DNA from: Leptospira barantonii
Lineage (GTDB): Bacteria > Spirochaetota > Leptospiria > Leptospirales > Leptospiraceae
Direction: 5' to 3'
DNA length: 64,000 bases
Assembly (NCBI RefSeq): GCF_002811925.1
Contig: NZ_NPDS01000001.1
Coordinates: 525,001 to 589,000 of the forward strand
Shown here one piece after another: positions 39,549 to 53,225 of the stretch. The position numbers were made by a program, and so were the translations under genes. The notes under the pieces were generated by a model, which made no database searches, was not told the DNA's origin, and was given only the letters and a program-made list of their open reading frames with translations. Every line of letters begins with the position of its first letter. Position 1 is the first letter of the stretch.

Positions 39549-40571
39549 CTAATCGATCTTTTTCAGCTTTTCCAAGGTTCCTTGCAGGAATTTATATTTT
39601 TCTATATTCGCCGCAAAAATCTTTTCAAGATCGAGCATTCGAGCGTATAAATCCGGGTGTTGTTTCGGCAGATCGTAATTGGATTGATCCGGGATCTTAT
39701 TGTGAACCGTGTCTATGTTTCGGATCGTCTGCGGAGCGAATTGAAGAAAGGAATACATGGGAACGATCTGTTTGTATTGATTCCACGGATCTCCTTTTTC
39801 GTCCAAGGGTTCGTCGATGATTTGATTGAGCGTTTTTAGAATCATCTGCATCTTTTCCTCGTAGGAAAGTTTAAACTCGGACACGTTGTAGAGATAACCC
39901 GCGAGAGACATGTCGTGACCGAGAGCCGCGTATGAAAAATAACCGAGGTTGTCCTTTTCAAAAGATGTGGAAAGAAGAACTTCGAACGGAATCAGTTTGT
40001 ATTTCGGATTCTTCTTTAGATATTTAAGAATGAACTGAGATTCGCGGTTGTAAGCGTCCAGCTCGTAGAGATATTTTTCGAGAGTGCTCGTCATACTCAG
40101 ATTGATGAATCGTTCGGGATCGTCAAAATAACTTTTTGAATGTTGGCATTCGTGAACGAATGCGGACAACACGATCGAAGGATGAGTTTGATAGAGATCG
40201 AGCAGATAAGGACTTAGATAAATGCTCGGATCGGGATCTTCCTTGGATCGAATCGAAAAAACCGCGGAGCCGAATATATCCCGTTCCAAATCCTCGCGGA
40301 TGCCCACGCGTAACGCTCCGCTTCGAAGTTTGAGGAGTGTTTCTTGCACTAAAACGTAAACGTCGTCCTTTTTATCTTTCGGATTTTTCAGAACGAGAAA
40401 TTCCAAATCGTCTAGGATTTTATGAACGGACTTCACCAATCTTTCCTGATCGGGTGAAAGCGTTTGGGAAAAACCCGGAAGACTCCAAAATAAAATCGTT
40501 AGGACCGAGAGAATTTTCAGGAGAACGTAGAAACGATTTACGTTATTGTCTAATTTGCGGAGAATTTTCAT
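39549..40571 (-). CDS. exported protein with HExxH motif, putative zinc peptidase
   Basis: 340 residues from ATG 40571; 18 more open codons upstream lack a start context. Signal peptide ends near LPGFSQ. The middle contains AFVHECQHSKSYF, a perfect HExxH, followed about 28 residues later by ELDAYNRE, which could give the third ligand as in gluzincins. No named peptidase family recognised. Probably a periplasmic metallopeptidase or a relative that kept the fold. Co-oriented with the DUF2167 gene. Confidence 0.6.
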   Translation of the reverse strand: MKILRKLDNNVNRFYVLLKILSVLTILFWSLPGFSQTLSPDQERLVKSVHKILDDLEFLVLKNPKDKKDDVYVLVQETLLKLRSGALRVGIREDLERDIFGSAVFSIRSKEDPDPSIYLSPYLLDLYQTHPSIVLSAFVHECQHSKSYFDDPERFINLSMTSTLEKYLYELDAYNRESQFILKYLKKNPKYKLIPFEVLLSTSFEKDNLGYFSYAALGHDMSLAGYLYNVSEFKLSYEEKMQMILKTLNQIIDEPLDEKGDPWNQYKQIVPMYSFLQFAPQTIRNIDTVHNKIPDQSNYDLPKQHPDLYARMLDLEKIFAANIEKYKFLQGTLEKLKKID

Positions 40572-40672
40572 ACGCCTTCCTAAAGGACGATTTGGTCCTA
40601 ATTCTGATACACGATCGAACTCCAAATGAAGACAGGAAGATAGAGAACGGTCAAGAAATTCTTAAGACCCGA

Positions 40673-41521
<849 letters not shown>

Positions 41522-41633
41522 AGTTTGGACAGGTTAAAAATTTTCAAAAAACAATCAAGTTTTCTATTTATCAACCGAGAATAGAATTGGGGGAAAAAGA
41601 AAGAAAACCCCGAATTCTCGGAAGAGGGAATTT

Positions 41634-41813
41634 ATGAATATCAACGGAAACACAAACCAGAGTTTACTATTGGAACGGGTGGCCAATCTGCCCAAAGAAA
41701 TTTTTCAGGCGCAAAGCGATCTGAATCGAAAGATGTTGAATCTCGCCGTGGAGGCGGGGGTCCAGAATTCCAAGGAAGAAGGACAAAGAAGAATCCTGGA
41801 CCTTTACGCTTAA
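41634..41813 (+). CDS. small protein, 59 aa
   Basis: ATG 41634 follows GAAGAGGGAA and opens a 59-codon frame ending TAA at 41813, 8 bp before the end of the opposing gene. The product begins MNINGNTNQSLLLERV and continues NLPKEIFQAQSDLNRKML, NLAVEAGVQNSKEEG and RRILDLYA. It looks amphipathic-helical, acidic-to-neutral, without membrane segment or cysteine. No family recognised. The strong ribosome site and use of an otherwise empty gap support a real gene. Confidence 0.6.
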   Translation: MNINGNTNQSLLLERVANLPKEIFQAQSDLNRKMLNLAVEAGVQNSKEEGQRRILDLYA

Positions 41814-41821
41814 GTCGTAAA

Positions 41822-42649
<828 letters not shown>

Positions 42650-42724
42650 CCCGGTCAGTCTGGGAGGGAAAAAAATTCTTACAAGTCATTCCTGAGCTCA
42701 AAAATGCTGGACAGTTTTTAAATT

Positions 42725-42741
42725 ATGAGAATGATTCTCAT
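42725..42741. promoter_or_regulatory. Fur-box-like operator
   Basis: ATGAGAATGATTCTCAT is a perfect 8+1+8 palindrome flanked by TTATC on one side. It closely matches the Fur consensus GATAATGATAATCATTATC. It sits between a crotonase gene (left, minus strand) and a short right-going transcription unit starting about 10 bp downstream, and could control either. Which Fur-family protein binds is unknown. Confidence 0.75.
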
Positions 42742-42749
42742 TATCTTAA

Positions 42750-42878
42750 AGAGGGTTTTTGGATGATTATCAGTTGGGAAAAAATTCGTCATCAGCATCC
42801 GAAAGAGGAATGGAAGCGGCTTTTGCGAGAAGTAGATTGTTCCGGAAAGGAAGGTCGCGGGAGTTCCCGCATTTTTTT
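42750..42878 (+). ncRNA. candidate Fur-controlled small RNA or tiny mRNA
   Basis: Immediately right of the Fur box lie TTATCT (possible -10), AAAGAGGG (42748-42755) and ATG 42763. About 95 bp later comes a textbook intrinsic terminator (42857-42878). The implied transcript is only about 125-130 nt. An open frame from ATG 42763 (MIISWEKIRHQHPKEEWKRL...) with an excellent ribosome site runs straight through the terminator and continues antisense to the kinase gene to 42984. Either the RNA is mainly regulatory, or it encodes a short peptide, or the hairpin regulates read-through. Not proven; boundaries are estimates. Confidence 0.5.
42857..42878 (+). terminator. intrinsic terminator of the short Fur-box unit
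   Basis: GCGGG-AGTT-CCCGC (42857-42870) followed by ATTTTTTT. The T-run is only on the right, so it stops rightward transcription. It overlaps the last bases of the opposing histidine-kinase gene. Confidence 0.75.
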
Positions 42879-44262
42879 AGATGGAAACGGCGGCAGGAAA
42901 ATGCAGTTTAACGCAGGCGCCTTCCTGATTGAGAAGTTCGACTTTCCCGCCGATCTGTTTTGCAAGGGATTCCACAAGGGATAGTCCGAGAGATCCGGAA
43001 CTTCTGTTTCGGATCGATTCTTCGGGAAGTCCGGCGCCGCTGTCGGAAACTTCCAGGGTCAACATTTCGTTGTCTCTCGTGAATTGAATCCGAATCGATC
43101 CGGAAGAAGAATTTGCAAGACCATGTTTTAAGGAATTTGTAATGAGTTCGTTGATGATCAAAGCAAGGTTCATTCCTATCTCGGCCTTTACCTTCGCTTC
43201 CTTGATATTCAGTTCCAGTAGAACCTTATCCCGATTCACTTGATAAATTTCAAAAAGCGCATCCGTAAGTTTTTTTACATATAACTCGAAGCTGATCGAG
43301 GAAAGATCCTTACTCTCGTAAAGAATCTCGTGAAGCAGAGCAACGGCTCGGAGACGATTTTGACTTTCACGGAGGACGTCGGTCGATTCTCCGTTGGTCT
43401 GTCCCGATCTAAGACTGAAGATCGAGGAGATGATCGTAAGATTGTTTTTGATTCTATGATGAATTTCTTTTAAGTAAGTGTCTTTTTCGCCGGCGGTCGT
43501 ATGTTGTTCTTTGGTCCGGAGAATGTTGAACGTTCCTGTAAGTTTTTCTTCCGTTCCGAGGATCGGCGAGCTCTGCAATTGGATTTCTTGGCTACTTCCG
43601 TTTTTCGCGACTAAGAAAAGATTTCCGTTTTCGCGGGGAAGTCTGGATTTGATAACTTCTTCAACCACGTTTCCGACCGAGTCTCCGGTTCCATTCTTAA
43701 AAAATAGAATTTCTTGAATCGGTTTTCCGAGATGATCCTCGTATTTACAACCAATGAGTTTTTCCGCCGCGGGATTCATAAAAAGAAGAAATCCATTTTC
43801 GTCGGTTGTGACAATTCCCGCCCCAAGCTGATCTAACGCGCCCTTGAGTTTTTCTTCGGTTTGTTTGGAGCGTTGTTCGATTTCGTTTTTATAAAGCGCT
43901 ACTTCTATGGAAGAGCGAAGTTGATCCGACTCGAATGGTTTTACGATGTAGCCTAACGGTTGTGTTTTTTTAGCTCTGTCTAAGGTGTTTTCGTCGGCGT
44001 AAGCGGTGAGATAGATAACAGGTGTGTGAAAGCGGTTCCGAAGGACCTCGGCGGTTTCGATTCCATCCAGATTTCCTTCTATGTTTATGTCCATAAGGAC
44101 AAGGTCCGGATGATTCTCTTCCGCTTTTTGGATCGCTTCTTCACCCGAAGAAGTGATTCCAACAAGCTCATAACCCAGCTTTTTGAGCTTTTGGCCTAGG
44201 TTGACTGCGACGATGATCTCGTCCTCAACGACCAAAATTTTGGGTTTCTGAAGCATATTCAT
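42877..44262 (-). CDS. receiver-PAS-histidine kinase (HisKA_2/HWE-like)
   Basis: 461 residues. Receiver domain 8-122 (acidic pair in VVEDE, phospho-Asp in LVLMDINIEG, Thr in YLTAY, Lys in VKPFE). PAS domain about 140-255 (GIVTTDENGFLLFMNPAAEKLIG). HisKA_2 phospho-His in KEIHHRIKNNLTIISS, and HATPase_c with NELITNSLKHG, SDSGAGLP and GSLGLSLVESLAKQIGG. The kinase carries its own receiver at the N-terminus, so it is probably the output of another kinase or self-regulated. No partner regulator adjoins it. Start 44262 or 44256. Confidence 0.93.
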   Translation of the reverse strand: MNMLQKPKILVVEDEIIVAVNLGQKLKKLGYELVGITSSGEEAIQKAEENHPDLVLMDINIEGNLDGIETAEVLRNRFHTPVIYLTAYADENTLDRAKKTQPLGYIVKPFESDQLRSSIEVALYKNEIEQRSKQTEEKLKGALDQLGAGIVTTDENGFLLFMNPAAEKLIGCKYEDHLGKPIQEILFFKNGTGDSVGNVVEEVIKSRLPRENGNLFLVAKNGSSQEIQLQSSPILGTEEKLTGTFNILRTKEQHTTAGEKDTYLKEIHHRIKNNLTIISSIFSLRSGQTNGESTDVLRESQNRLRAVALLHEILYESKDLSSISFELYVKKLTDALFEIYQVNRDKVLLELNIKEAKVKAEIGMNLALIINELITNSLKHGLANSSSGSIRIQFTRDNEMLTLEVSDSGAGLPEESIRNRSSGSLGLSLVESLAKQIGGKVELLNQEGACVKLHFPAAVSI

Positions 44263-44362
44263 TAGTTACTAAAAATAACCCCGAATTCAACAAGATATTT
44301 GTCAAAATACGGAAAAAGTTGTGGTAAAAATATGTTTTCCCATTTCGGGAATTCCATACGCT

Positions 44363-44411
44363 CTTCCCAGTTTTCCCCGACGTCCTAGCCGGAAAACAAA
44401 AAAATGGGAAG
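44363..44411. other. long two-part hairpin in intergenic DNA
   Basis: CTTCCCA (44363-44369) and GTTTTCC (44370-44376) are mirrored by GGAAAAC (44391-44397) and TGGGAAG (44405-44411). This gives a 14-bp stem with a seven-A bulge and a 14-base loop containing GACGTC. It lies about 100 bp upstream of the histidine-kinase start, on the leader side. Purpose unknown. Confidence 0.55.
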
Positions 44412-44554
44412 AAATCGGCGCTCTCTATTACAACTTAACAATTAGACTCAGGATTCGAGCGGTTTCTTTCTCATTAAAATTCCTTTTTTATATTCCTTGA
44501 GGAATCAAAAACGGCCTGAAAATTCTCCCTTTTTAAAACTCCTTCCATTCTCGT

Positions 44555-45652
44555 TCAATTTCGGAGGACGAAGTTCTCATTGCCCGACGATTTTCGGATG
44601 AAAAGACGTTTCTCCGCTTTGACTCCGAGTAAGATCTGATAGATGTCCGTTAGGAGTGGCTTGGAAGAATAGTATCCGTGACCGAGTGAAATCAGGGAAG
44701 AATCGATGGGGTTAACGTTGATCACGTCGAATCCGGGGATGACCGTGCAGGATCCGAGTCTTCCTCCTTGATTTACGGACGCGGATGCTTGGAGCGCGCT
44801 GTCTCCGGGTGAACAATAGAGTGTGGTTCGTTTGGCGGCTTTGTTGAGCGAGTCCGAGATCAGTCTGAATTCTCCCGAATCGAAGTCGGGCGCGTTTAGA
44901 ATCAACTCTTGGATCAGAGGTTTGTTCGATTCTTTTCCGATTTCGGCTAACGCGGGTAATACGACTTGATGGCCCATCGAATGGACGATGAGGTGGATTT
45001 TCTTTCCAGCACCTTGGAGGGACTTTAGAAAATTCTTAAATTCTCCTCGGGACGCTCTTGCGGACGCGAGATTTTTTTCGTAGGTTCCCTTGAGTAACAC
45101 TTGGTTGATCAGTCCGGCTTCGCTTCCCGAAGGCCAAGTAAAGATCACGACTTTTCCGGGAAACTTAAGATCGTATCGGATTTGTCCTCCGCGAAGAATC
45201 GCTTCTTCGAACTTTACGTTGAATCCGTGCACGAATAAGAGCACCTCGTCGAACGGATCTTTTTTGAGGTCCTCGATGAAGTTGTCCTTCGTTTCAAACG
45301 GTTTGTGTCCTAAGAATTGAAAGTAATTCTCCCTGCTTCCGAGTCCTGAGGGAAGGGCTCCGACCTCGTGATTGGCCGGAACGTTCGTGATACAATATCC
45401 GGTTTTGAGTTCCGTCGTTCCCGTCGTTAGAAAGTAAGAATCGTTACATCCGTTTTGTGCGCCCGTGTTTTGTGCGCGGAGCGTCGCGTAGTATAAGTTG
45501 AGCGTTTCGGTTTGGTCGTAGTTTTTGATCAGTCTTTGATCGAGTAGTTCTTCGATGGTCGGGGTTTTGCATTGAAAAAGGATGAGTAAAAGTAAAGGGG
45601 CGAAAAGGATACGGTGCGCGTTTTTGATAAGGGCGAGTTTCGCGGTTTTCAT
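44555..45652 (-). CDS. DUF900-type alpha/beta-hydrolase lipoprotein
   Basis: 365 residues with a lipobox (LLLILFQC). Hydrolase features: LLFVHGFNVKFEEAILRGGQ (DUF900 hallmark), VIFTWPSG, the nucleophile elbow IVHSMGHQVVLPAL, the acid in NAPDFDSGEF and a late His in SLGHGYY. Family members are poorly characterised, probably lipases or esterases facing the periplasm or surface. Stands alone, 292 bp from the kinase gene. Confidence 0.85.
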   Translation of the reverse strand: MKTAKLALIKNAHRILFAPLLLLILFQCKTPTIEELLDQRLIKNYDQTETLNLYYATLRAQNTGAQNGCNDSYFLTTGTTELKTGYCITNVPANHEVGALPSGLGSRENYFQFLGHKPFETKDNFIEDLKKDPFDEVLLFVHGFNVKFEEAILRGGQIRYDLKFPGKVVIFTWPSGSEAGLINQVLLKGTYEKNLASARASRGEFKNFLKSLQGAGKKIHLIVHSMGHQVVLPALAEIGKESNKPLIQELILNAPDFDSGEFRLISDSLNKAAKRTTLYCSPGDSALQASASVNQGGRLGSCTVIPGFDVINVNPIDSSLISLGHGYYSSKPLLTDIYQILLGVKAEKRLFIRKSSGNENFVLRN

Positions 45653-45730
45653 TCTGGAAAAGATTTCCGAAATGTTTTTCGTTGGAAATCAAATTCCTTT
45701 TGTTCAGGGGAGATTTTTCGGGAGAATGTG

Positions 45731-45811
45731 GTAGTTCCTACATTCTTTGGAAACGAAGGATCTGCCCGAAGTCGAAGACTCTACACAAAAAACGAAGTAG
45801 TTCCTACATTT
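45731..45811. repeat. two GTAGTTCCTACATT repeats 66 bp apart
   Basis: GTAGTTCCTACATTCTT (45731) and GTAGTTCCTACATTTCTT (45797) each precede further similar bases (ACGA...GATC-TGC). Together they form a degenerate tandem duplication in the 192-bp gap between the DUF900 and M23 genes. Same motif family as 18089 and 31776. Confidence 0.6.
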
Positions 45812-45844
45812 CTTGTTACGACAAACAGATCCTGCGATTCAAAA

Positions 45845-46966
<1,122 letters not shown>

Positions 46967-47017
46967 GGAAGATTATCGGCCTGAATGCGGCCTTTCCTAT
47001 AGTAAAGAAAAAAGGAC

Positions 47018-47428
47018 TTATTCGTCCTTTCCGTTGTCCAGAGTACGGGTTCCACCGAAAGACTCTTCCACGATTTTCTTAACGTCTTTCTTTTGTCCGC
47101 CGGTGATCGTTATGTTTCCTTTTGCTACCACACCTTTCGCTAAATGTAGGGCAGGGGCTACGATGTCTCCTAAAAGTCTTCCGGTTTCTTCCAGACGAAC
47201 TTCGTTCTCGGCTTTGATATTTCCGATCATGGTTCCGGAAACGGTTACTTCGCGAGCCGAAATATTGGTTCTTACCTTACCGGTTTCACCGATATAAAGT
47301 GTGTCGTCGGTTTTGATTTCTCCTTCGAATTTTCCGTCGATGCGGAGAGAACCTGCGATATAAAATTTCCCTTCAAAAATGGACCCGGGACCGATTACGC
47401 TGTTATTATTTTCCTTGCCGATGGCCAT
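47018..47428 (-). CDS. bactofilin (polymer-forming cytoskeletal protein)
   Basis: 136 residues, right-handed beta-helix with turn repeats (GPGSIFEGKFYIAGSLRIDG, FEGEIKTDDTLYIGETGKV, EVTVSGTMIGNIKAENEVRL, GRLLGDIVAPALHLAKG) and charged tails. Bactofilins form filaments under the membrane and position wall enzymes; in Helicobacter and Caulobacter they partner M23 peptidases or PBPs. Here it lies between an M23 peptidase and a class A PBP, all on one strand. Leptospiral bactofilins influence helical shape (recalled family knowledge). Confidence 0.93.
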   Translation of the reverse strand: MAIGKENNNSVIGPGSIFEGKFYIAGSLRIDGKFEGEIKTDDTLYIGETGKVRTNISAREVTVSGTMIGNIKAENEVRLEETGRLLGDIVAPALHLAKGVVAKGNITITGGQKKDVKKIVEESFGGTRTLDNGKDE

Positions 47429-47498
47429 CTAAAACTCCTGGTAGCAATAAATCTATTTGTGTACTCAATCCCAAAACGACAAGTATTTTTGTTCGGAA

Positions 47499-49991
47499 TT
47501 ACCGAATCAAATCATCGTCGCCCTGGAAAATATTGGTTTTCTGCTTCTTTTTAACTTTGGTCGTATGGGAAGAATGGTGTTCCGGTTCGGGTTCCGATAC
47601 GAATCCCGCTCCTCTATGATCGTCGCAAACTTCTTTGGGAACCGTGTTCTTGGTGAAGTATTCTTCTTCGGTTTGATTGCAATGAGAACCCGGTAACTTT
47701 CCGGAGATGGAACAGATCTTTTTGCGGACCACACCGGTTTCTCCGAAGTTAAACGACTTGGACTTTTCTCTGGAAAGCGCGTTGGACATAAATCTTCCCC
47801 AGATCGGCGCGGCTACAACCCCGCCCGACATTCCTTTTCCCATCGAAAGAGTTCCCGTATCGTAACCGAGCCAAACGACGCTTACAAGATCGGAAGTATA
47901 ACCCGCAAACCAAGCGTCCCGAAAGTTATTCGTCGTTCCGGTTTTACCCGCGGCGGGTCTGCTGAGTCCGTATGAAGAAGCTCCGGTTCCCGTTCCTTTT
48001 TTGATCACGTCTTCCATCATCGAAGTAAGAATAAAACAAACTTCCGGAGAAAGAATTTGTTTCTTCTCTTGTTTGCTCGCGTCTTCTCGAAAGTCTTTGA
48101 CGACGTTGCCGCTTCCGTCTTCCACATAAAGAACGCTCAAAGGAAAAACTTGTTTTCCACCCGACGCGATCACCGCGTAAGACCTCGCGAGTTCGAACGG
48201 AGAAACCTCGAAGGTTCCCAGCGAGATGGAATAGTTTCTAGGAATGGATCTGTTTTCTATCTGGAGAATTTTTTCCAAGTTCGGCATCAGGTTGCTGATC
48301 CCGGTGTGTTCAAGAACTCGCACCGCGACGCTGTTTCTGGAAAGTTCGAGGGCTTCGCGCAACTTTATAAATCCTGAATATTCTCCCGTGTAATTGGATG
48401 GATTCCATTCATCACCGTCTTCTAATACGTATTGAAGTGGAGAATCGGAGAACAACGAAGCCGCGGTTACGTTCTTCTTCGGATCGGGATGTTGATTGTA
48501 GTATTCCATCGCCGCCGCGTAGACGAGAGGTTTGAACGCGGAACCCGGTTGTCTATACGCTTGAAACGCTCGGATCTGTTGATTGTCCGATCGAAATCCG
48601 GAACCGCCTACCATCGCGGTGATATAACCGCTATCGGGACGAATCGAAATCAAAGCGCCTTCCACGGGAAGAAGAAAGTCTTCGGTTTGTTGACTTCTGT
48701 AACTCCACTCGATGGCTTCTCCGAGAGATTCGGTTCCGCTTAACAAGTTGAGTGCGCCGAGTTCGTCTCTTAAATCTTCCTGCCATGCGCGACTGAATGT
48801 GCGAACCGATCTTGAAATTTTAAACTTAAACTCGGGAACGTCGTGGATCATCGCGAGCATATCGTAGATTTCTCCATATGCGTCGTCGAACGCGTCGATC
48901 TTCGTGAACGTTCTTTGATTGGATTCTTTCGTTTGATTTTTAAGACCCGCATACAAAGCCTTTTCGGCTTGTGTTTGGTGTTGAATGTTGAGCGTGGAAT
49001 AAATCTTCAGACCGCCGCTGTACAAAGTCGTCTTCGGAATATAACGGGATAAATTCTTACGAACATATTCCGTGAAATACGGAAAACGATTGAGACGATC
49101 CCCGAACGCGGAATCGTTCGGAGAACGGTTTAGAGTTATGTAATATTCGGAAAACGCTTCGTATTCGCGCTCGGCGGTTTTTACGTCCAAGATCCCGTTT
49201 TCCACAAACTTCTTAAAAACGACTCGGACCTTTGCGCTGGAAGAATTCGGATTCACCAAGGGTGAAAATTCCGTCGGTCTCGTTGTTAAACTCGCGAGAA
49301 GGGCCGATTCTCCCCAAGTAAGTTCCTTTACGTCCTTGCGGAAATAAAATCTCGCGGCGGCTCCGACTCCGATCGTTCCGTGTCCGAGAGGGATTTCGTT
49401 GAGATAAATTTCCATGAGTGTGTCCTTGTCGAACACGGCTTCGAGGAGAAGCGCAAGCCAAGCCTCTCTTGCTTTTCTTAAAAAAGATCGTTCCGTGTTT
49501 AAGAACTTAAGTCTTGCGACCTGTTGTGTGATCGTGGAAGCTCCTTCCTTGATTCTTCCCGCGAGAATGTTGACCATAAACGCGCGAAAGATTCCTCGAA
49601 GATCCAGTCCCCAATGAGAATAAAAATTATTGTCCTCGGTGGAAACAAAACTACGAATCAACTTGTTCGGTTTGCCGTCCTCTTCGGGTGGAAGTTCTTT
49701 TATATTTAATACGACACGGGAGAATCGATAGAATTCCGCGATCGGTTCGTATTCGTTCTTATCGTTGAGTCCGTAAAGAACCGAAGGTTTTTCGTATTGA
49801 TTCGAATCGGGAACTCTCCATAAATCTTTTACGGAGAATACGAACAAGAATCCGTTCAAAAACAAAAGTCCCGCGCAGACCTTGGTCAATTGTTTCAACG
49901 GATCGGGAGAGTTTAAAATTCTCTGTAGAATTTTGTCCCTGAAATGGATCACAAAAAATCGGAAAAGATAACTGACTGGTTCGTGTTTCAT
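47499..49991 (-). CDS. class A penicillin-binding protein (PBP1A-like)
   Basis: 830 residues. TM anchor about 39-57, GT51 glycosyltransferase (VSTEDNNFYSHWGLDLRGI, EGASTITQQVARL, KEAWLALLLE-like region) and transpeptidase with SxxK in PGSAFKPLV, SRN in LELSRNSVAVR and KTGTTNNFRDAWFAG. It builds and cross-links peptidoglycan. The C-terminal tail carries a Cys/Ser region and Lys-rich end. ATG 49991 begins MKHEPVSY, 7 bp after the previous gene. It is the first of PBP-bactofilin-M23, probably one wall-synthesis unit. Confidence 0.94.
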   Translation of the reverse strand: MKHEPVSYLFRFFVIHFRDKILQRILNSPDPLKQLTKVCAGLLFLNGFLFVFSVKDLWRVPDSNQYEKPSVLYGLNDKNEYEPIAEFYRFSRVVLNIKELPPEEDGKPNKLIRSFVSTEDNNFYSHWGLDLRGIFRAFMVNILAGRIKEGASTITQQVARLKFLNTERSFLRKAREAWLALLLEAVFDKDTLMEIYLNEIPLGHGTIGVGAAARFYFRKDVKELTWGESALLASLTTRPTEFSPLVNPNSSSAKVRVVFKKFVENGILDVKTAEREYEAFSEYYITLNRSPNDSAFGDRLNRFPYFTEYVRKNLSRYIPKTTLYSGGLKIYSTLNIQHQTQAEKALYAGLKNQTKESNQRTFTKIDAFDDAYGEIYDMLAMIHDVPEFKFKISRSVRTFSRAWQEDLRDELGALNLLSGTESLGEAIEWSYRSQQTEDFLLPVEGALISIRPDSGYITAMVGGSGFRSDNQQIRAFQAYRQPGSAFKPLVYAAAMEYYNQHPDPKKNVTAASLFSDSPLQYVLEDGDEWNPSNYTGEYSGFIKLREALELSRNSVAVRVLEHTGISNLMPNLEKILQIENRSIPRNYSISLGTFEVSPFELARSYAVIASGGKQVFPLSVLYVEDGSGNVVKDFREDASKQEKKQILSPEVCFILTSMMEDVIKKGTGTGASSYGLSRPAAGKTGTTNNFRDAWFAGYTSDLVSVVWLGYDTGTLSMGKGMSGGVVAAPIWGRFMSNALSREKSKSFNFGETGVVRKKICSISGKLPGSHCNQTEEEYFTKNTVPKEVCDDHRGAGFVSEPEPEHHSSHTTKVKKKQKTNIFQGDDDLIR

Positions 49992-49997
49992 AATCGA

Positions 49998-51074
<1,077 letters not shown>

Positions 51075-51150
51075 AAAATGAAAATGCCTTTAAAAAAACG
51101 GGACACCGACGGAGCCTGTTCTAAAACCATTTAGAAATGCCCGTTTCACT

Positions 51151-52399
<1,249 letters not shown>

Positions 52400-52422
<23 letters not shown>

Positions 52423-53125
52423 GAAAATTTACGTATTGATTCTTGCCGGAGGAACCGGCACGAGAATGGGTTCGGACGTTCCGAAACAATTTTTGGAATT
52501 CGGAAACGAGCCCATTCTAATTCACACACTCAAACGTTTTCAAGAATGGGGAAAACAAAAACGAATCGTATTGGTTTCCCATCTTGAATCCATTCCAAAA
52601 ACCGAAACGCTTTGTGGGCCTCATCTTCGAGACGAAGATTTGATCGTCGAAGGAAGTGACACAAGACACGGATCGATGTTGAAGGGTTTATCCGCGCTTT
52701 CCATTGCGAGCGAGGATATCATTCTCGTTCACGACGCGGCCCGACCTTTTGTTCTTTCCGAAGAATTGGATTTGTTATGCGAAAGCGTTCGTAAGAATGG
52801 AATCGCGACGCTCGCATCCCGAACCTCCGAAACCGTATTAGAAGAATTGAATGGACAAACCGCCTCGCTTTTGGATCGGGAACATATCTGGTTTATGAAA
52901 ACTCCCCAAGGGATCCGAGGGGACGTTTTAAAGGAATTGTTGTCCTTTTCCGGAAATTTTGTTCCCACCGATCTTTGTTCTTGGGCCTTGTCCGCCGGAA
53001 AAAAATCCGCGATCGTGGAATCGCACCCTTTCAATCTGAAGATTACTCGCAAAGAGGATTTGGAACTCGCGGAGTTGTATGCGGGTTTGTTCGAGAAGTT
53101 GTCCGAGTCGGCGGCGGATCAATAA
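52400..53125 (+). CDS. ispD: 2-C-methyl-D-erythritol 4-phosphate cytidylyltransferase
   Basis: 241 residues. Nucleotidyltransferase motif LILAGGTGTRMGSDVPKQFL, VHDAARPF, KTPQGIRGDVLKE and the C-terminal FNLKITRKEDLELAELY. It makes CDP-methylerythritol in the non-mevalonate isoprenoid route. It starts inside lysA and is followed by a convergent hairpin region. Confidence 0.94.
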
Positions 53126-53177
53126 AAACGCCGCGCGCTTCAATGTTTTAATATAGATACGGTTTTTTCTTTTTCCG

Positions 53178-53216
53178 ATTCGTTCCTGTATTTCGTTTTA
53201 AAATACGGAAACGAAT
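53178..53216. terminator. long imperfect hairpin between convergent genes
   Basis: ATTCGTT (53178) to AACGAAT (53216), with an inner GTATTT/AAATAC stem, gives roughly 17 bp with few mismatches. It sits between ispD and the copper-domain gene, with a T-rich run on its left and TATTTTTT to the right. Likely bidirectional terminator. Confidence 0.5.
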
Positions 53217-53225
53217 TCGAAGTTT

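Noticed and set aside
42879..42984. C-terminal part of the 73-codon frame from ATG 42763
   Set aside because: It lies after a strong terminator and is antisense to the conserved end of the histidine kinase; only the first part is considered as a possible peptide.
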